Assembly (NCBI RefSeq): GCF_002776525.5
Contig: NC_045443.1
Coordinates: 61,941,019-62,005,018 of the forward strand
From: Piliocolobus tephrosceles
Taxonomy: Eukaryota > Chordata > Mammalia > Primates > Cercopithecidae
Direction of reading: 5' to 3'
Length of the DNA: 64,000 nucleotides
In this document: positions 34,611 through 46,680 of the stretch, piece after piece
Position numbering within the stretch: the first letter of the stretch is position 1
Layout of the letters: the number at the start of each line of letters is the position of its first letter
The notes under the pieces: generated by a model
What the model was told of the DNA's origin: nothing
Seen by the model: only the letters and a program-made list of their open reading frames with translations
Databases searched by the model: none
Translations under genes and position numbers: made by a program

Positions 34611-36129
34611 GCAAAGTGTTTCCAATAAATGAGGATACTCCACCCCTTGCTCTCCAAAAGCTTCGCTTTAATTTGGGTTTTGGTGCCAGCAATTTAGTCT
34701 TGATTGATACAATAACGTTTCAAATTTCTAGAAATAGTTGGGGGAGGGGAAGACTAGCCTGTGTTGTAGAGCTTTGAGGAGAGAAAAACAGCTTTGCACC
34801 TGATGCCTCTCCCTGAGAAAGTAGTCAGCCCCAGAGAGCCCCAGTTCCACCTTCTTTTGAAATTATTTTAGAGGTAATCTCTGGATCCCCTCCAGGAGGG
34901 ACTGTCCACCCCCAGCAGGTGCAGAGAATGAACCACTGCTTTAAACCATTGCCTGGTAAATGGTTTAAAGTGTCACTGCTAGACATGGTGGCTGTGATGT
35001 CACTACCGTGTGTATCTTGAAAAGTCAGTAAAGAATAAGTAAAACATTTGAAGAGGTTCTTATTCAGCAACAATATTTGTTTAAAGGTTTGCCGAAAAAC
35101 ACAAAACAAAGTCTTAAACACCAAACCTTTAATAGTATAAAAATAACAAGGCTTAAGTCATAAACCCTGGATTTCCAGAATTTACAAAGATAATTTTTGA
35201 AAAAGGAATTACATCAAGAAAAGATTTTATTTTTTTGAATTGACTCTCTTCTAAAACAAATAAAAAAAAAAAAACAAGAAAACAGTAACAAAAAATAGTT
35301 GCTAATCATCAATCCAGAGAAATGGATGGATTCCAATATTTTATTCACAAACAAGCTTCATTCCAAACGGCAGAACAACAGGGGTCTGGCCTTCTGCATG
35401 GCTCAGGCCTGAGTTTCTGAACCAGAGGTTATATGGCGAGGCTGAGATTAAGGGTTTTCCTGTCTCATTTAATCAGGGCATAGTCACAGTTGCACCAGCA
35501 GTTGTTTTCATGTCCAATTCTGTTGGCTTTGTAGTCTAGGAAAATTCTCCCACCTCTAACAATGAGCTGACCTGGTACTTGAGACTCTGCCGTGCTGATA
35601 TATTGACACCAGAAAATCTGGACACTGCTCTGGGGTTCTTTCATAAAGTCCGAGAGGTCATACTATTTTCACAGCAACACCAGGGCGTGATTTGCCTTTT
35701 TCACTCACATTTTCTCACAAATATACAAGGAGGTTTTCAGAGGCTGCATAATGTGTGATATCACAACAGATTGAATGCAGGAGCAGCTAGGAGAACCCAG
35801 CTGTCTTCTATTAAACCACACATGAAAGAGATTTGCAAAAATGTAAAGCAATGCTGCCCTTTGGCCAAATATTTTTGTTTTGGAAAATGTGGTTATTTTT
35901 CATAGAATCTTATTTATGATAAAGTATTTATTGTATTTTTTAAATAATTAAAATATTTTGACTTGACTTATAATACACTAAATAAAAGATATCATGTATA
36001 AGCTCTTTAGGGTCCTCATAATTTTTAAGAGCTTATGTGAAATTTAAAGTTTGTCTAAAGAGGTTCAGAGACCACAAATTTTGAGAATTATGGGTCTATG
36101 GGATAGTGAAGGAAGATAAACACAAAATA
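34611..36129. other. Unassigned region, with a possible decayed coding fragment at 35340-35720
   Basis: No recognised repeat. On the minus strand, 35720-35340 ends in GTGAATAAAATATTGG, which looks like a polyadenylation signal, preceded by mixed frames without many stops (for example a stretch reading PLISASPYNLWFRNSGLSH). I do not recognise a parent protein. Confidence 0.3.
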
Positions 36130-36540
36130 ACAATTAATATTTATTGAGTGCTTCCTGTTTGACAGGCACTGTGCTAAGAGCCTTACATGGATTGCCTCCT
36201 TTAATTCTTGTAACCTCCCCTCAGAGTAAGTACCAGTGTTTCTTCTTTTATTTTTAAGAGACAGGGTCTCACTTTGTCACCCAGGCTGAAGTGCAGTGGC
36301 ACAATCATAGCTCATAACTCAATCATAGCTCAATGTAATCTTGAACTCCTAGGCCTGCCTCCGCTTCCCAAAATGCTGGGAATACAGGCGCATGCCACCA
36401 TGCCGGGCTTTAGTGTTCCTTCTTCTGCAATAGATGAGGAAACTGGAGCTTGGAGAGGATGTTACTTTCTCAAGATCGTAGAGCCAGAGTGTGGCAGAGG
36501 ATGGAATTGAACCTGAGAGAGCGGCTGTAGCTCCCTTATT
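36130..36540 (-). mobile_element. MIR SINE, split by an Alu monomer
   Basis: TATTTATTGAGTGCTTCC, GACAGGCACTGTGCTAAGAG and CTTTAATTCTTGTAACC on the left and GATGAGGAAACTGGAGCTTGG, GATCGTAGAGCCAGAGTGTG on the right follow the order of a reversed MIR. The Alu monomer at 36248-36408 separates them. Confidence 0.8.
36248..36408 (-). mobile_element. Alu monomer (FLAM-like)
   Basis: About 160 bp of reverse Alu-like sequence with a single arm and a 13-bp flanking repeat (AGTGTTTCTTCTT / AGTGTTCCTTCTT, 36235-36247 and 36412-36424). It contains a 13-bp internal repeat (CAATCATAGCTCA twice). Confidence 0.85.
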
Positions 36541-36542
36541 CT

Positions 36543-36846
36543 ATTTTTTTTTTTTTTTTTTTTTGAGACAGAGTCTCGCTCCGCCGCCCAGACTGGAGTG
36601 CAGTGGCGCGATCTCGGCTCACTGCAACCTCCGCCTCCCTCCCGGGTTCGTGCCATTCTCCTGTCTCAGCCTCCCGAGTAGCTGGGACTACAGGCGGCCG
36701 CCACCACGCCTGGCTAAATTTTGTATTCTTTGGTAAGGCGGGGTTTCACTGTTAGCCAGGATGGTCTCGATCTCCTGACCTCATAAACCACCCGCCTCGG
36801 CTTCCCAAAGTGCTGGGATTACAGGCGTGAGCCACCGTGCCTGGCC
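36543..36846 (-). mobile_element. AluY-type
   Basis: Full-length reverse Alu with an exact 14-bp target-site duplication AGCTCCCTTATTCT (36529-36542 and 36847-36860). Low divergence. Confidence 0.96.
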
Positions 36847-36860
36847 AGCTCCCTTATTCT

Positions 36861-37690
36861 TAACCACTTGGTGGTAGTCCCTCTAAAAGCCTGTCCCCCC
36901 ACCCCTTAACCCGCTGTACTATTGTGATGTAATGGAAGATTGTGATCTAGGAGCCAACGGGAGAGGATATTGTACTACAGGCACTCAGAAGATCTTTCCC
37001 TCTCAGAGTCGAGGTTGGACTGGAGCAACTGCTGGCCTCTCATGGTGTGTGGACACCACATGGGCAACTAGATCCTAAAATACAGTGACCCACGCTGGTG
37101 TCCCTCCTCTTTTAAGTTGCTTTGGGAACAAAAAGGCCATGATTATTAAAAAGTCATAGTTTTGCAGGAAATGAAAGCCAACACCCATTAACAGGGGTAC
37201 AGCTAATGGGCATGGTGTATGAAAGGCAAGGGCCGCTTGGCATTGTTTTTCACTCTTAGATAAGCTGAAAAGGACCTCAGAACAACGGTATGTTTTAGCC
37301 TAAAGAGAAAAAAAAGTGTGCTTCTAATCTGAGGGGAAAATGATGGTGTGTTAAAGAATATGAATTAGTGGATGCTAAAGAGGTCTGTTATTACTCACAA
37401 GGACTAATATTCACACAGAATTGAATTTGACTAGGCCAGCAGAAAAACTTCCAAATATTCCTTTCTGTCCAATGCAGGGATCAGGCATTATTGCCCCAAG
37501 GCAGATTAGACTTAATTGGTCATACATTTGCAAAAATGAGTATAATGCCTTTCCATTTCTTCTATTATCTTAACTCATTGCTTTACATTGGCTCTCCTAT
37601 TGTCTTATCTTTCTTGCCAATAGCACTTGATGGCCCAATGAAAGGCACTTGACTTCCCTAACAGTATGCAAACTTCATTAGCCTTGGTTC
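36861..37690. other. Unique-looking intergenic stretch
   Basis: About 0.8 kb without a recognised repeat or gene; frames are short. Confidence 0.6.
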
Positions 37691-37993
37691 TTTTTTTTTT
37701 TTTTTTTTTTTTTTTTGAGACGGAGTCTCGCTCTGTCCCCCAGACTGGAGTGCAGTGGCCGGATCTCAGCTCACTGCAAGCTCCGCCTCCTGGGTTCATG
37801 CCATTCTCCTGCCTCAGCCTCCCAAGTAGCTGGGACTACAGGCGCCCGCCACCTCTCCCGGCTAGTTTTTGTATTTTTTAGTAGAGACGGGGTTTCACGG
37901 TGTTAGCCAGGACGGTCTCGATCTCCTGACCTCGTGATCCGCCCATCTCGGCCTCCCAAAGTGCTGGGATTACAGGCTTGAGCCACCGCGCCC
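37691..37993 (-). mobile_element. AluY of Old World monkey type, head truncated
   Basis: Reverse Alu with 26 T at the left and very low divergence. It carries GTGGCCGGATCTCAGCTC, CCCGGCTAGTTTTTGTA and CAGGCTTGAGCCACCGCG, which I associate with cercopithecid AluY-R subfamilies. The last few bases of the usual Alu start (right end here) are missing. Confidence 0.95.
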
Positions 37994-39653
37994 TAAAGGT
38001 GTTAGGCTACGTTTTCCGGTCAAAAGTCTGGGATAGTGTCAAGGGATGGGTGGACTGTCAGAGACACCATGGGTTTGCTCCTTGGCTCCCTTAGTTAACA
38101 CACTGTGTTTCGCCACATGAGGGGAGAACTGACAAGGTATTTGGGAACTGAAAAATCGTAGTTACAACTGAGTTCACAAAACTCTTGAGGTGGAGTTGGA
38201 CACGACCTTACTGGCTTCTCCTGGTAGACGACCTGTGCTCCTCAAGGTCTCCCAAAGGCATGACTAACTACTCAACTCGGTGTCATCCCAGTTCTCCAGT
38301 GAGCCATGGCCTCATTTTATTGACACTAAGAGCAACGTTCTCAGGCCAGGACAGCACTCTGGAGCTTCACAGACCAGAAAAGTCACATTCCTTCCCTCAC
38401 GGAGTTTAAAGTCCCACAGGGAAAGATAGATGGGTGAAGGAAAGGCAAACACCAAATGGTAAATGCACACTTGGGAGCTTCCTTTTCTTTGAGATAAGAA
38501 GGAAGGCTGAAGAAACAGAAATGTTGAGAAGCTGGCATGGGGAAGTACAGCAGGTAGAGGTGGGAGAGAATGAAGGAATCTCTACTCCAGTTGAACAGGA
38601 GATGGGAGTTTGGGCTGTAAGTGAAGGAGGTAGGGGGAAATTGCGCTGCAGGAAAGTGAAAGAGAGGTGAAATGAAATAAATGCGGTGGGCATTGGAAAT
38701 TTAAATCGGATCTTAAAAAAATACTCCTGCCCCCTGGCTTAGGAAAAAAATGAACATAGGTAAGCCTTATCTAAATAACCATCTTCCTTCCATTTCATTT
38801 GTTCCGGTTTATGTTTGGAGGATTTGTATGTGATCAGATAGTTAATAAACAAGTGAAGTATGAGTACAAAGAGAAAGAGATGCAGTTCCTGTAAAATCTA
38901 AGATAAAAGCTTTGGAAAGCCTCGATAAAACTGAGTTACCAAAAAAGCATCATTAAATAAAAGGTGAGAGAGACAACTGTAAGAAAAAAAAAATTCATTA
39001 AAAATCAGTGGAGGCAATTTTGTTTCACAAGTGTCTTAAGGTTCTCACCATATCGTAAGTAAATGCTGGACACTGTAATAATGTACAATGGTTTGATTTG
39101 TGCAACAGAGACTAGCAGCAACTTGGTGAATCTGCATTCAGGAAAGAGACCCTGGCCCTGCATCGCATGATTGGTGAATAAACGCATAGTTAGATGTGTG
39201 TTTTAGGTTAAAGTCTTTAGTGAGCTCTGCATGTATCATTTTAATGATTCTCTGTTCTGGCTTTTCTGATTTTTCAACCAGTTCCCTGTCAGGTATGGTT
39301 GGATAAGAGGTATAAAGGGAGAGTAAAAAGGCTTGGGGTTTTATTGTTTTCTTCCCCCTCACTTGAAGTGAGCAGGCATGTGATTATTTCATCTGACCAC
39401 TAGATGCCACTATTGCTTCATGGAAATATTTTCCAGCTGCTTTGGCTCTAGTAATTTATGCTGGACATTTTACTCTTAACTGGGTGCTTGTGTGAGGAAG
39501 GGCAGAATGGATCCCATTGTTACCTCCTTCACCTGTGCTCAAATCTAGCAAAGTTTAAAAAGTATATAGACATGGCATTTGAATAAGGGGCACCCAGTAC
39601 AGAGTTCCCAGCCAAGGATCATTATTTCTTGAAGAATGACTTTGAAAACGGCT
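37994..39653. other. Unique-looking intergenic stretch
   Basis: About 1.7 kb without a recognised repeat. The 95-residue minus-strand frame at 38406-38693 has no recognisable domain. Confidence 0.6.
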
Positions 39654-39968
39654 TCTTTTTATTTTATTTTATTTTATTTATTTTTTGAGATGGAGTCTTG
39701 CTCTGTCACCCAGGCTGGAGTGCAGTGGCGTGATCTCGGCTCACTGCAACCTCTGCCTCCCGGGTTCAAGCAATTCTCCTGCCTCAGCCTCCCAAGTAGC
39801 TGGGATTACAGGTGAGTGCCACCACGCCCAGATAATTTTTGGATTTTTAGTAGAGACAGGGTTTCACTGTGTTGGCCAGTCTGGCCTCAAACTCCTGACC
39901 TCAAGTGTTCTGCCCGCCTTGACCTCCCAAAGTGCTGGGATCACAGGTGTGAGCCACCTCACCCGGCC
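39654..39968 (-). mobile_element. AluS-type with (TTTTA)n tail
   Basis: Full-length reverse Alu. The tail at 39655-39685 has turned into a (TTTTA)n microsatellite. Confidence 0.94.
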
Positions 39969-40160
39969 CAGCTTCCTGTTAAAGTAAGTAGAGTGACTTA
40001 TTGTAAGTAAGGGCAAATAAATGTTCTGTCTGATTTAGGGCATACACACTACCTTGTGTCTAGTGCAGGTCACTCTGTCATAACAAGCCCCACCAGGTGG
40101 CTATCCCTGGTTGCACAAAGGGTAAAGCTGCCACTGAAGCCCAGCACCCCTTCCCAGTGG

Positions 40161-40245
40161 GAGCCCCTACTCTATATGCTGAGGAATTCCTCAGGTCAGT
40201 AAAGTCACCTTCTGAGGAATTCCTCAACATATAGAGCAGGGGCTC
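40161..40245. repeat. 34-bp inverted repeat with 17-bp loop
   Basis: Arm 1 (40161-40194) begins GAGCCCCTACTCTATATG; arm 2 (40212-40245) is its reverse complement at 32 of 34 positions. Each arm holds a self-palindrome around GAGGAATTCCTC. In minus-strand RNA both mismatches become G-U pairs, giving a fully paired 34-bp stem. No host transcript is apparent. Confidence 0.95.
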
Positions 40246-40954
40246 ACATTGAGGAGGGAGGAGGGCCAGCCCTACAGTGTCCTGAGCCGGCTATGGAGAT
40301 CCCCTCTATAGACCCTGACATGTTTCAGGGACCTCAGAACTGAAAGAGCTCCTGGAGGTCAGCTGCTTCAGTCTCCCACTTACTGCAAGCAATCCTTTGG
40401 TAACATCCTTGGTACAGGAGCGCTCACCCGCTGGAATACTCTCTGTACTAAGATCCCTACTTGGTTGGGCATTTCATTTTCTCGTGGGGCAGCACTGTTA
40501 GAAAGCATATTCTATATTAAGCCAAAATCTGCCTCCCTTCAACTTCCCTTAATCATTTCTCATGATTTCCAGACTCCTCATCAATTCAGGAGATAACAAG
40601 AAAGGATGAAGGATTGATTCGGGATAATTCAGTCCTTATTTATTGAACAGCTTTAGGGCCAAGGCCCTGTACTAAGCAATCCAGAGCATCTGCTGGAGAC
40701 AGTTGGGATTGTCAGTGTTCTTACTGTGTCTTTCCTGGAATGAGACATAACATTCCAGGTGAGGTCCAGTTCATGCAGGTATAGGGACCATTACTGCAGT
40801 CGATCGGGAAGCTTCCATCGAGTAAGATTATGTTAACTTTTTATACACTATAACAATACTGGTCCATTTGCAGTTGAGGTAGATTTAAATTCTCAAGTCT
40901 TTTTTTTTTCCTCAGGATCAGTGTCAAGCAATTTTTTTTCCATTGTGTGCTGCT

Positions 40955-41066
40955 TATTTTTATTTTTATTTTTGGAGACAGGGTCTCACTTTGACATCCA
41001 GACTGCAGTATAGTGGTGCCAACCTGGCTCACTGCAATCTCCACCTCCCAGGGTCAAGCAATCCTC
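40955..41066 (-). mobile_element. Alu fragment
   Basis: Reverse Alu tail side only (GGAGACAGGGTCTCACTTTG to GTCAAGCAATCCTCC) preceded by a (TTTTTA)n tail; truncated afterwards. Confidence 0.85.
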
Positions 41067-41894
41067 CAGCGAAATGTTTCTAAGAATCCACTTATCTGTT
41101 GTGAGCTAGAACTATATCACACATCTCTTTTCTTACAAAGACATTGACTGGTTTCAAGTCTGGTTTTGTTTATGCCTTGCTACAACAACCCATGAATGTC
41201 ACACTCGCCAGCTAAATACTAATCTATATCACTGGAAGAAATAACCAAGTCAAGTGGTTCCAAGAACTCAGTAAATGTTGGGCAAAACCCTTGAAATTAA
41301 CTGAATAATTAATATATTGTCTGACAAAATACTAGATTATTAAATATTAGCCATTATGTGTTTAAAAGGGTTTGTTGTGATGAAATTTAGAGTTAGAAAT
41401 AGCTCCCCCAAGTTTTGGTCCTGAGCTACTCATTTTGGTAAATGATGAGATTAATATCATTAGGCAATGTAATTACTGTATTTCAGATATTAGTCATCTG
41501 TGTCAGTTTGATATTTCTACATATATATGCCCTATTCATATTATACCTAAGCTTCCAGTTTATTTAATTAAGTTGTGACCATCATAAGTAGGAAAACAGA
41601 TATTAAATGAAGATGAGAATCTGAACCACAAGAATTGTATGTGATAAATTAATGGGCAATATAGTGCAGTGATGAAAGAGATATTTACATTGCAGGCTGC
41701 ATTTGGAATGCAAATAGTTTGATTATACATTTCCTGGAAAAGTCTCTAAGAGGAATCTAGAATTTGAGGGAAACTTTTGACTCAGATTTTGTTCATAGAG
41801 ACTGTTTATTACTCAGCTTATAGGATATGACACACACTTGGTTTTCCTTCTACCTCACTGATTCCTGCTTTTCAATCTCCTTTGCTGGTATTAT
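41067..41894. other. AT-rich unique-looking stretch
   Basis: No gene and no well-recognised repeat. It leads into the LTR at 41895. Confidence 0.55.
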
Positions 41895-42275
41895 ATCAAA
41901 TTTAGCTAAAGCTGCCTCCTTACATATTTTAAGTTTGGCCTAAAGTTTCTCTGTACCTTGTGAACTATAACAAGTGGAGGTGTAAACAGACCCATATCCT
42001 ACACTTGTGCCAATCACCGAGTCTTGGCCAATCAGATGTAGCCAACTGTTCAAACAAGGAAATGCTGAGCCGTAACCAATCCAGCTGTTTTTGTACCTCA
42101 CTTCTGTTATCTATACGTCACTTTCCTTTTTCTGTTCATAAATCTTCTTCCCCCACATGGTTGCACTGAAATCTCAGAGCCTATTCTGGCTCAGAAGGCT
42201 GCCTGGTTCACGAATCATTCATTGCTCAGTTAAACTCCATTACATTTAATTCAGCTGAAGTTTTTATCACTGGTT
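41895..42275 (+). mobile_element. ERV1-type solo LTR (MER4-like)
   Basis: Ordered blocks of a class I endogenous retroviral LTR: TTTAGCTAAAGCTGCC, GTGCCAATCACCGAG, TTGGCCAATCAGATG (CCAAT boxes), TTCAAACAAGGAAATGC, TGTACCTCACTTC, a CATAAAT TATA-like box, GAAATCTCAGAGCC, GCTGCCTGGTTCACGAAT, then TTGCTCAGTTAAACTCC near the 3' end. There is no internal viral sequence, so it is a remnant without coding capacity. The subfamily is tentative. Confidence 0.7.
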
Positions 42276-43187
42276 TCTTCTTTTCTTCCCATCCATTTAA
42301 TACTGAGGTGCTTCGGGGCTCAGCCCTAGCCCCTCTTTATCTGTATCTACTCCCTTGCTGACCTGTTCCAGGTTCATGTCTTTAAATACCATCTTTATGC
42401 CAACAAGTCCCAAATGTGTGCCTTCAGTGCAGATCTCCCTCTGAGTTCCAGACGTAAGAACATTCAAATATGAACTCCTGATCTTCCTTCTAAACCTGCC
42501 CCACCCCTCAGCTTTTTCATCTCAGTTGGTGATAACTAAGCATAGCAGTTTATTAGGTCAGAAAAGTGACAAGGGACTCGCAGAGACTTGTGTGGAGTTT
42601 GAGTTTTCTCTGAACAAGATAAGGAGACAGAGAGTTTTGAGCAAGAAGGGGAATTATCTGGCATATTTTAAAAGGCTCATTCTGGCTGCATTGCAGAGAG
42701 CAGACAGTGGAGGCACAAAGATATATCAAGAGAGACCAGTTAGGAGGCTGCTGCAATAACCCAGGTGTGAGATCATGACGACTTGGATCAGGGTAGTAGT
42801 AGTGGTAAGAAGTGGTCAGATTCTGGATGTGTTTTCAAGGTAGAGTTAATAGGATTTCTTGGCAGGATGCAGGATGTGAAAGAAAAAGAAGTCAGGGATG
42901 ATTCCAAGACTTTTAGTTTGAGCAACTAGAAGAGTGGTGGTGTTACCTTCAACTGAGATGGGGAAGATTGCATAGTGAGTTTGGGATGTCCACTAGATAT
43001 TGAAGCAAAATGCTTAAATGGGAATTTGAACATTTTAGTCCATTTGAAGTTCAAAAGAGAGGTCTGGACTGGATATGTAAAATTGGGAATCATTGCCTTA
43101 TAGATAGTATTTAAAACCTCAGACTGGAAGAGATCACTAAGGTCTTAGACACTTACAGTAAAGAGAATTTCCTATAGACCTAGAGAT
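42276..43187. other. Intergenic stretch with ancient-repeat flavour
   Basis: 42660-42960 (GGCTCATTCTGGCTGCATTGC, CCAGTTAGGAGGCTGCTGC, AATAACCCAGGTG) resembles an old mammalian interspersed repeat I cannot name. No gene is supported. Confidence 0.45.
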
Positions 43188-43393
43188 TGGTTCTCAACCA
43201 GAGGTGCCTCCCCTGGGGATATTTGAAAATGTCTAGAAACATTTTTGGTTGTGGGGAGTCATTGCTACTGGGACCTACTGGACAGACAGCAGGGATGCTA
43301 CTATATATATCTATCCTATAATGCCTAGGACAGCCCCCAACAACAAAGAATTATCTGGCCAAAAAGTCAGTAGTGTCAAAGTTGAGAAACCCT
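43188..43393 (+). mobile_element. MER20 (hAT-Charlie)
   Basis: TTGGTTCTCAACCAGAGGTG at the left and GTTGAGAAACCC at the right are the terminal inverted repeats. Internal words AACATTTTTGGTTGTGGG, CAGGGATGCTACTA and CCTAGGACAGCCCCCAACAA fit MER20. MER20 copies are known to act as regulatory elements in some placental-mammal tissues; whether this one does is unknown. Confidence 0.92.
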
Positions 43394-43593
43394 TGTATAG
43401 ATGGAAAAGACCAAGGACAAAGCCTGGGACACTGCAATATTTAAGAGATAGAGAGGAAGAGGAGGAACCAGCAAAGGATACAGAAGAGTAATCAGGCAAA
43501 TAGGAGGAAACTAAAAGTTGTAGATCCTGGAAGGCAAGTAAAGAAGGTTTATCAACAAGTAGGTGTGTCGAATGCTGCTGATTAGGGACATGG

Positions 43594-43719
43594 TGTCAGT
43601 TGCCTGTAGTTCCAGCTACTGGCGAGGCTGAGGCAGGAGGATCGCTTGAGCTCCAGAGTTCAAGGCCAGCCTGGGCACCTAGTGAGATGATGTCTCCAAA
43701 AAAAAAAAAAAAAAAAGCT
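43594..43719 (+). mobile_element. FRAM/FLAM-type Alu monomer
   Basis: A single arm: TTGCCTGTAGTTCCAGC through GGAGGATCGCTTGAGC and AAGGCCAGCCTGGGC, then an A-tail of about 20 bases. Confidence 0.85.
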
Positions 43720-45640
43720 ACTAAGTCAAATTGGACGATAACTGAGAATTATTCGTTGTATTTGTCAACATGCATGTGATTTATGATCTTGAGAAAAACA
43801 GTTTCAGTGTATGTGTTGGGTGGATTTAAGATAGAATGGAAGGAAAGGGAGATTGCAGACAACTCATACGTAAAAGTCTTGGGAGAGGTTTTGCTGCAAA
43901 GGAAAACAAAGAAATGGGGCAGTGACTGGAGGTAAGTATCAGAGAGTTGGGCATGAGTTTAGAATGCTGACTGTCAGACCATCAAGGGCCTTTGAATCAA
44001 GGACAAGGCAGATCCAGGTTGAAATGATTCTGGACACAGGTCTAGAATGAGAAAAAGGTCTAGAAAATAATTATGTTTTTGGGTGACAGCTTCATGGGTC
44101 AGAGGCAGGTCTGATGACTGGGGCCAATTGTACCAGACGGTTCTAAGACACACTGTTCTTTATATTCTATTCTTTTCTGTCCAAATAAAGGACTGGAACT
44201 GGCATATGAATTCTTCGCAATAACTCAGTACAAGATTCCCTGCTGTCTCTGACTTCTAGGGGTAGATTTATTCTTATTTCATGTGGCTCCAAGGGTGCAG
44301 GTAAGTTTCAGGGCCCTCTCTGTCTGGATGATTGCAGCAGTCACTTATCTGACTCCAGCTTGCTGCCTTTCACTCCCTTCTCTATTTCCAGAGTGATCTT
44401 TCTAAATGCAAATCTGAGTCTATCATTCCCCATCTAAAAACTGTGTATAGCTTCCTGTCCTAATCAAGATAAAATTCAGGCTCCCTTGTGTGGCATACAA
44501 TATTATCTCAGATTTAGTTTTCCCTGTGTTTTCCAGGCTTGTGTCCAGCTTTTCTGTGCCTTGCAGTAGATGTTGGACTTCTCCACATTCATGGTTCCAT
44601 GTACTCACCATGCAGAGGCAGACCTCCAAACCTGTGCTTAACTTGTTTACCCTTCTATAACACCCTATCTACTTTTCTGTGTTTGGTTAACTCCTGCTCA
44701 TTGTTCAAGACTAATTTCCTTTAGGAAGCAGTATACGTTAGAATTCAATGTGGTTACAAGTGACAAAAAATAACAGTGGCTCTGTTGCTGCCCTGGAGTA
44801 AACATGAGAAAGAAAAGGATATCCTGGGGTCCATGGAGAGGAACGTCAGATGCCTCTCTAAATGGGCACCAGGCCCATTTTAACCATTTTTAAGTGCACA
44901 GTCCTGTGATGTTAAGTCATTTGCATTGTTGTGCTTTCCTGGTACTTCTTGAGCTCTTTTTATCTGTAGACATTGGTCCTCCCTTAATTCAAGATAATTA
45001 TCTTCTAGCATATCTTAACAATCTGTTCTTGGAACCACTGTTATTCAACTGGGACTGGCAAATCCCAGCCTGATCTTTCTTAGATTTCAAGACTATGATG
45101 TTGCTGCCTGGTATGTGCCTTCAACTCTAGGGGATTAAAGTCATGTATTTTGCTTTGTTTTGTCTCACATTTTGCCTGAGCCTTGTTTTAGATTAACTGG
45201 TCACTTCATTAATTCATTCAATGACTGATTCACATACAGGTTTGCTGTAACTTACTATGTAAAAAGTCTGTTTCTTCTGGCTTAATCATCAGGGTTTCTG
45301 GAGGTGTGGAATAGCAGACTAATTATCCCTCTGTAACCACTCATGTTTTTGAGATGAATTACCTGTAGTATGAATTCTTTGCTCATTCACCATATTATTT
45401 GTTGAAAAATAACAATTGGGCACTTGTCACTTATCAGACACAGTGCTTGGTGCTCAGGATGCAGAATGAAAGACATTCCTTGTCCTGAAGGAGCCACAGT
45501 CTAGTGTCAGGGTAGACAAGGAAAGCAAGAGTGGAGCATAATAAGTTCTTAGGTCAAGGTATACCTGAAGTGTTATGAGAGTCCGGAAGATGGGGCATGT
45601 GATTGAAACTTGGAGTCAGGGAAAAACCTCAAGAGAAAGT
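43720..45640. other. Intergenic stretch; holds the donor of a 151-bp local copy
   Basis: No supported gene. 44866-45016 is the segment that reappears at 46672-46831. 45410-45500 has an ancient-repeat motif (CACAGTGCTTGGTGCTCAGG). Confidence 0.6.
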
Positions 45641-45647
45641 AGTGCCT

Positions 45648-45755
45648 GGAGGTTGCAGTGAGCTGAGATCATGCCGCTGCACTCCAGCCTGGGAGACAGA
45701 GTGACATACCGTCTCAAAATAACTAACTAACTAGCTAACTAACTAAATAAATAAC
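45648..45755 (+). mobile_element. Alu 3' fragment with (AACT)n tail
   Basis: GGAGGTTGCAGTGAGCTGAG through ACTCCAGCCTGGGAGACAG; only the right-arm end remains. Its tail has become (AACT)n and (AAAT)n. Confidence 0.9.
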
Positions 45756-46375
45756 ATAGTGCCTGAACTGAGTGATAAGAGACCTAGGAGTCAACAGGAA
45801 GCTAACATGGGCTGAACCAGCTTGATAAAATAAAACTCTAGACAATTTCATCAACACTAACCCACACCATTTCAAATAAATATTCAAAGTAAAAAAAAAA
45901 ATGTGCTTGTTAGGCAACTTTATCATAAGTTCCCTAATCTCCATCAACCCACCCCAATGTTACCCCAATTAAATACATAATACAAGTTCCTCAGTTTCAA
46001 CTAGATCCCCACCTGGATTCCTATCTCTCTTCTAGAGACTTCTGGAAAGTTACTGCCCTATTTTCTTCAGCCCACTCCATCCCTCAAATTCACCCTTCTC
46101 CCTGTTACCTACAAATCAGCATCATCCTTGGGCTCATCTAAAGAAAGCAATGAGAGATAGGTGGAGTTAAAGGACAAGGCAAAGTTCATGGGAGAGATGA
46201 GGCTTTAGGATGAAAAAGGACCAGGACTGGGGTGGGGATAACTTCTGCACATATCCTGTGGTATTGTGTGGCATTAAGAGTTGGCCTTATACCTTAGAAG
46301 AACTCTTTCTCCATCTCTGGTGGTAGGGTAGAGGATAAAGTGGAGAGAGTCTTACTAGTGCATCTTGCCAAGGGC

Positions 46376-46680
46376 TTTTTTTTTTTTTTTTTTTTTTGAG
46401 ACAGGTTCTAGCTCCGTCAACCTGGGCTGGAGTGCAGTGGTGTGATCATAGTTCACTGCAACCTTGAACTCCTGGGCCCAAACGATCCTCCTGCTTCAGC
46501 CCCTCAAGTAGCTGGGACTACAGGCACGTGCCACTATGCCTGGCTAATTTTTTTATTTTTGTAGAGATGAGGTCTCCCTATGTTGCCCAGGTTGGTCTCA
46601 AACTCCTGAGCTCAAGCAATCCTCTTGCCTCGGCCTCCCAAAGTGTTGGGATTACACTGGTGTGAGCCACTGCACCAGGC
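46376..46680 (-). mobile_element. AluS/J-type with a locally copied flank
   Basis: Full-length reverse Alu, poly(T) at 46376-46397. Its right end (GCACCAGGC) runs directly into a near-exact copy of 44866-45016. The donor also contains GCACCAGGCCCATTTTAA, a 10-bp or longer overlap with the Alu end. Confidence 0.92.
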
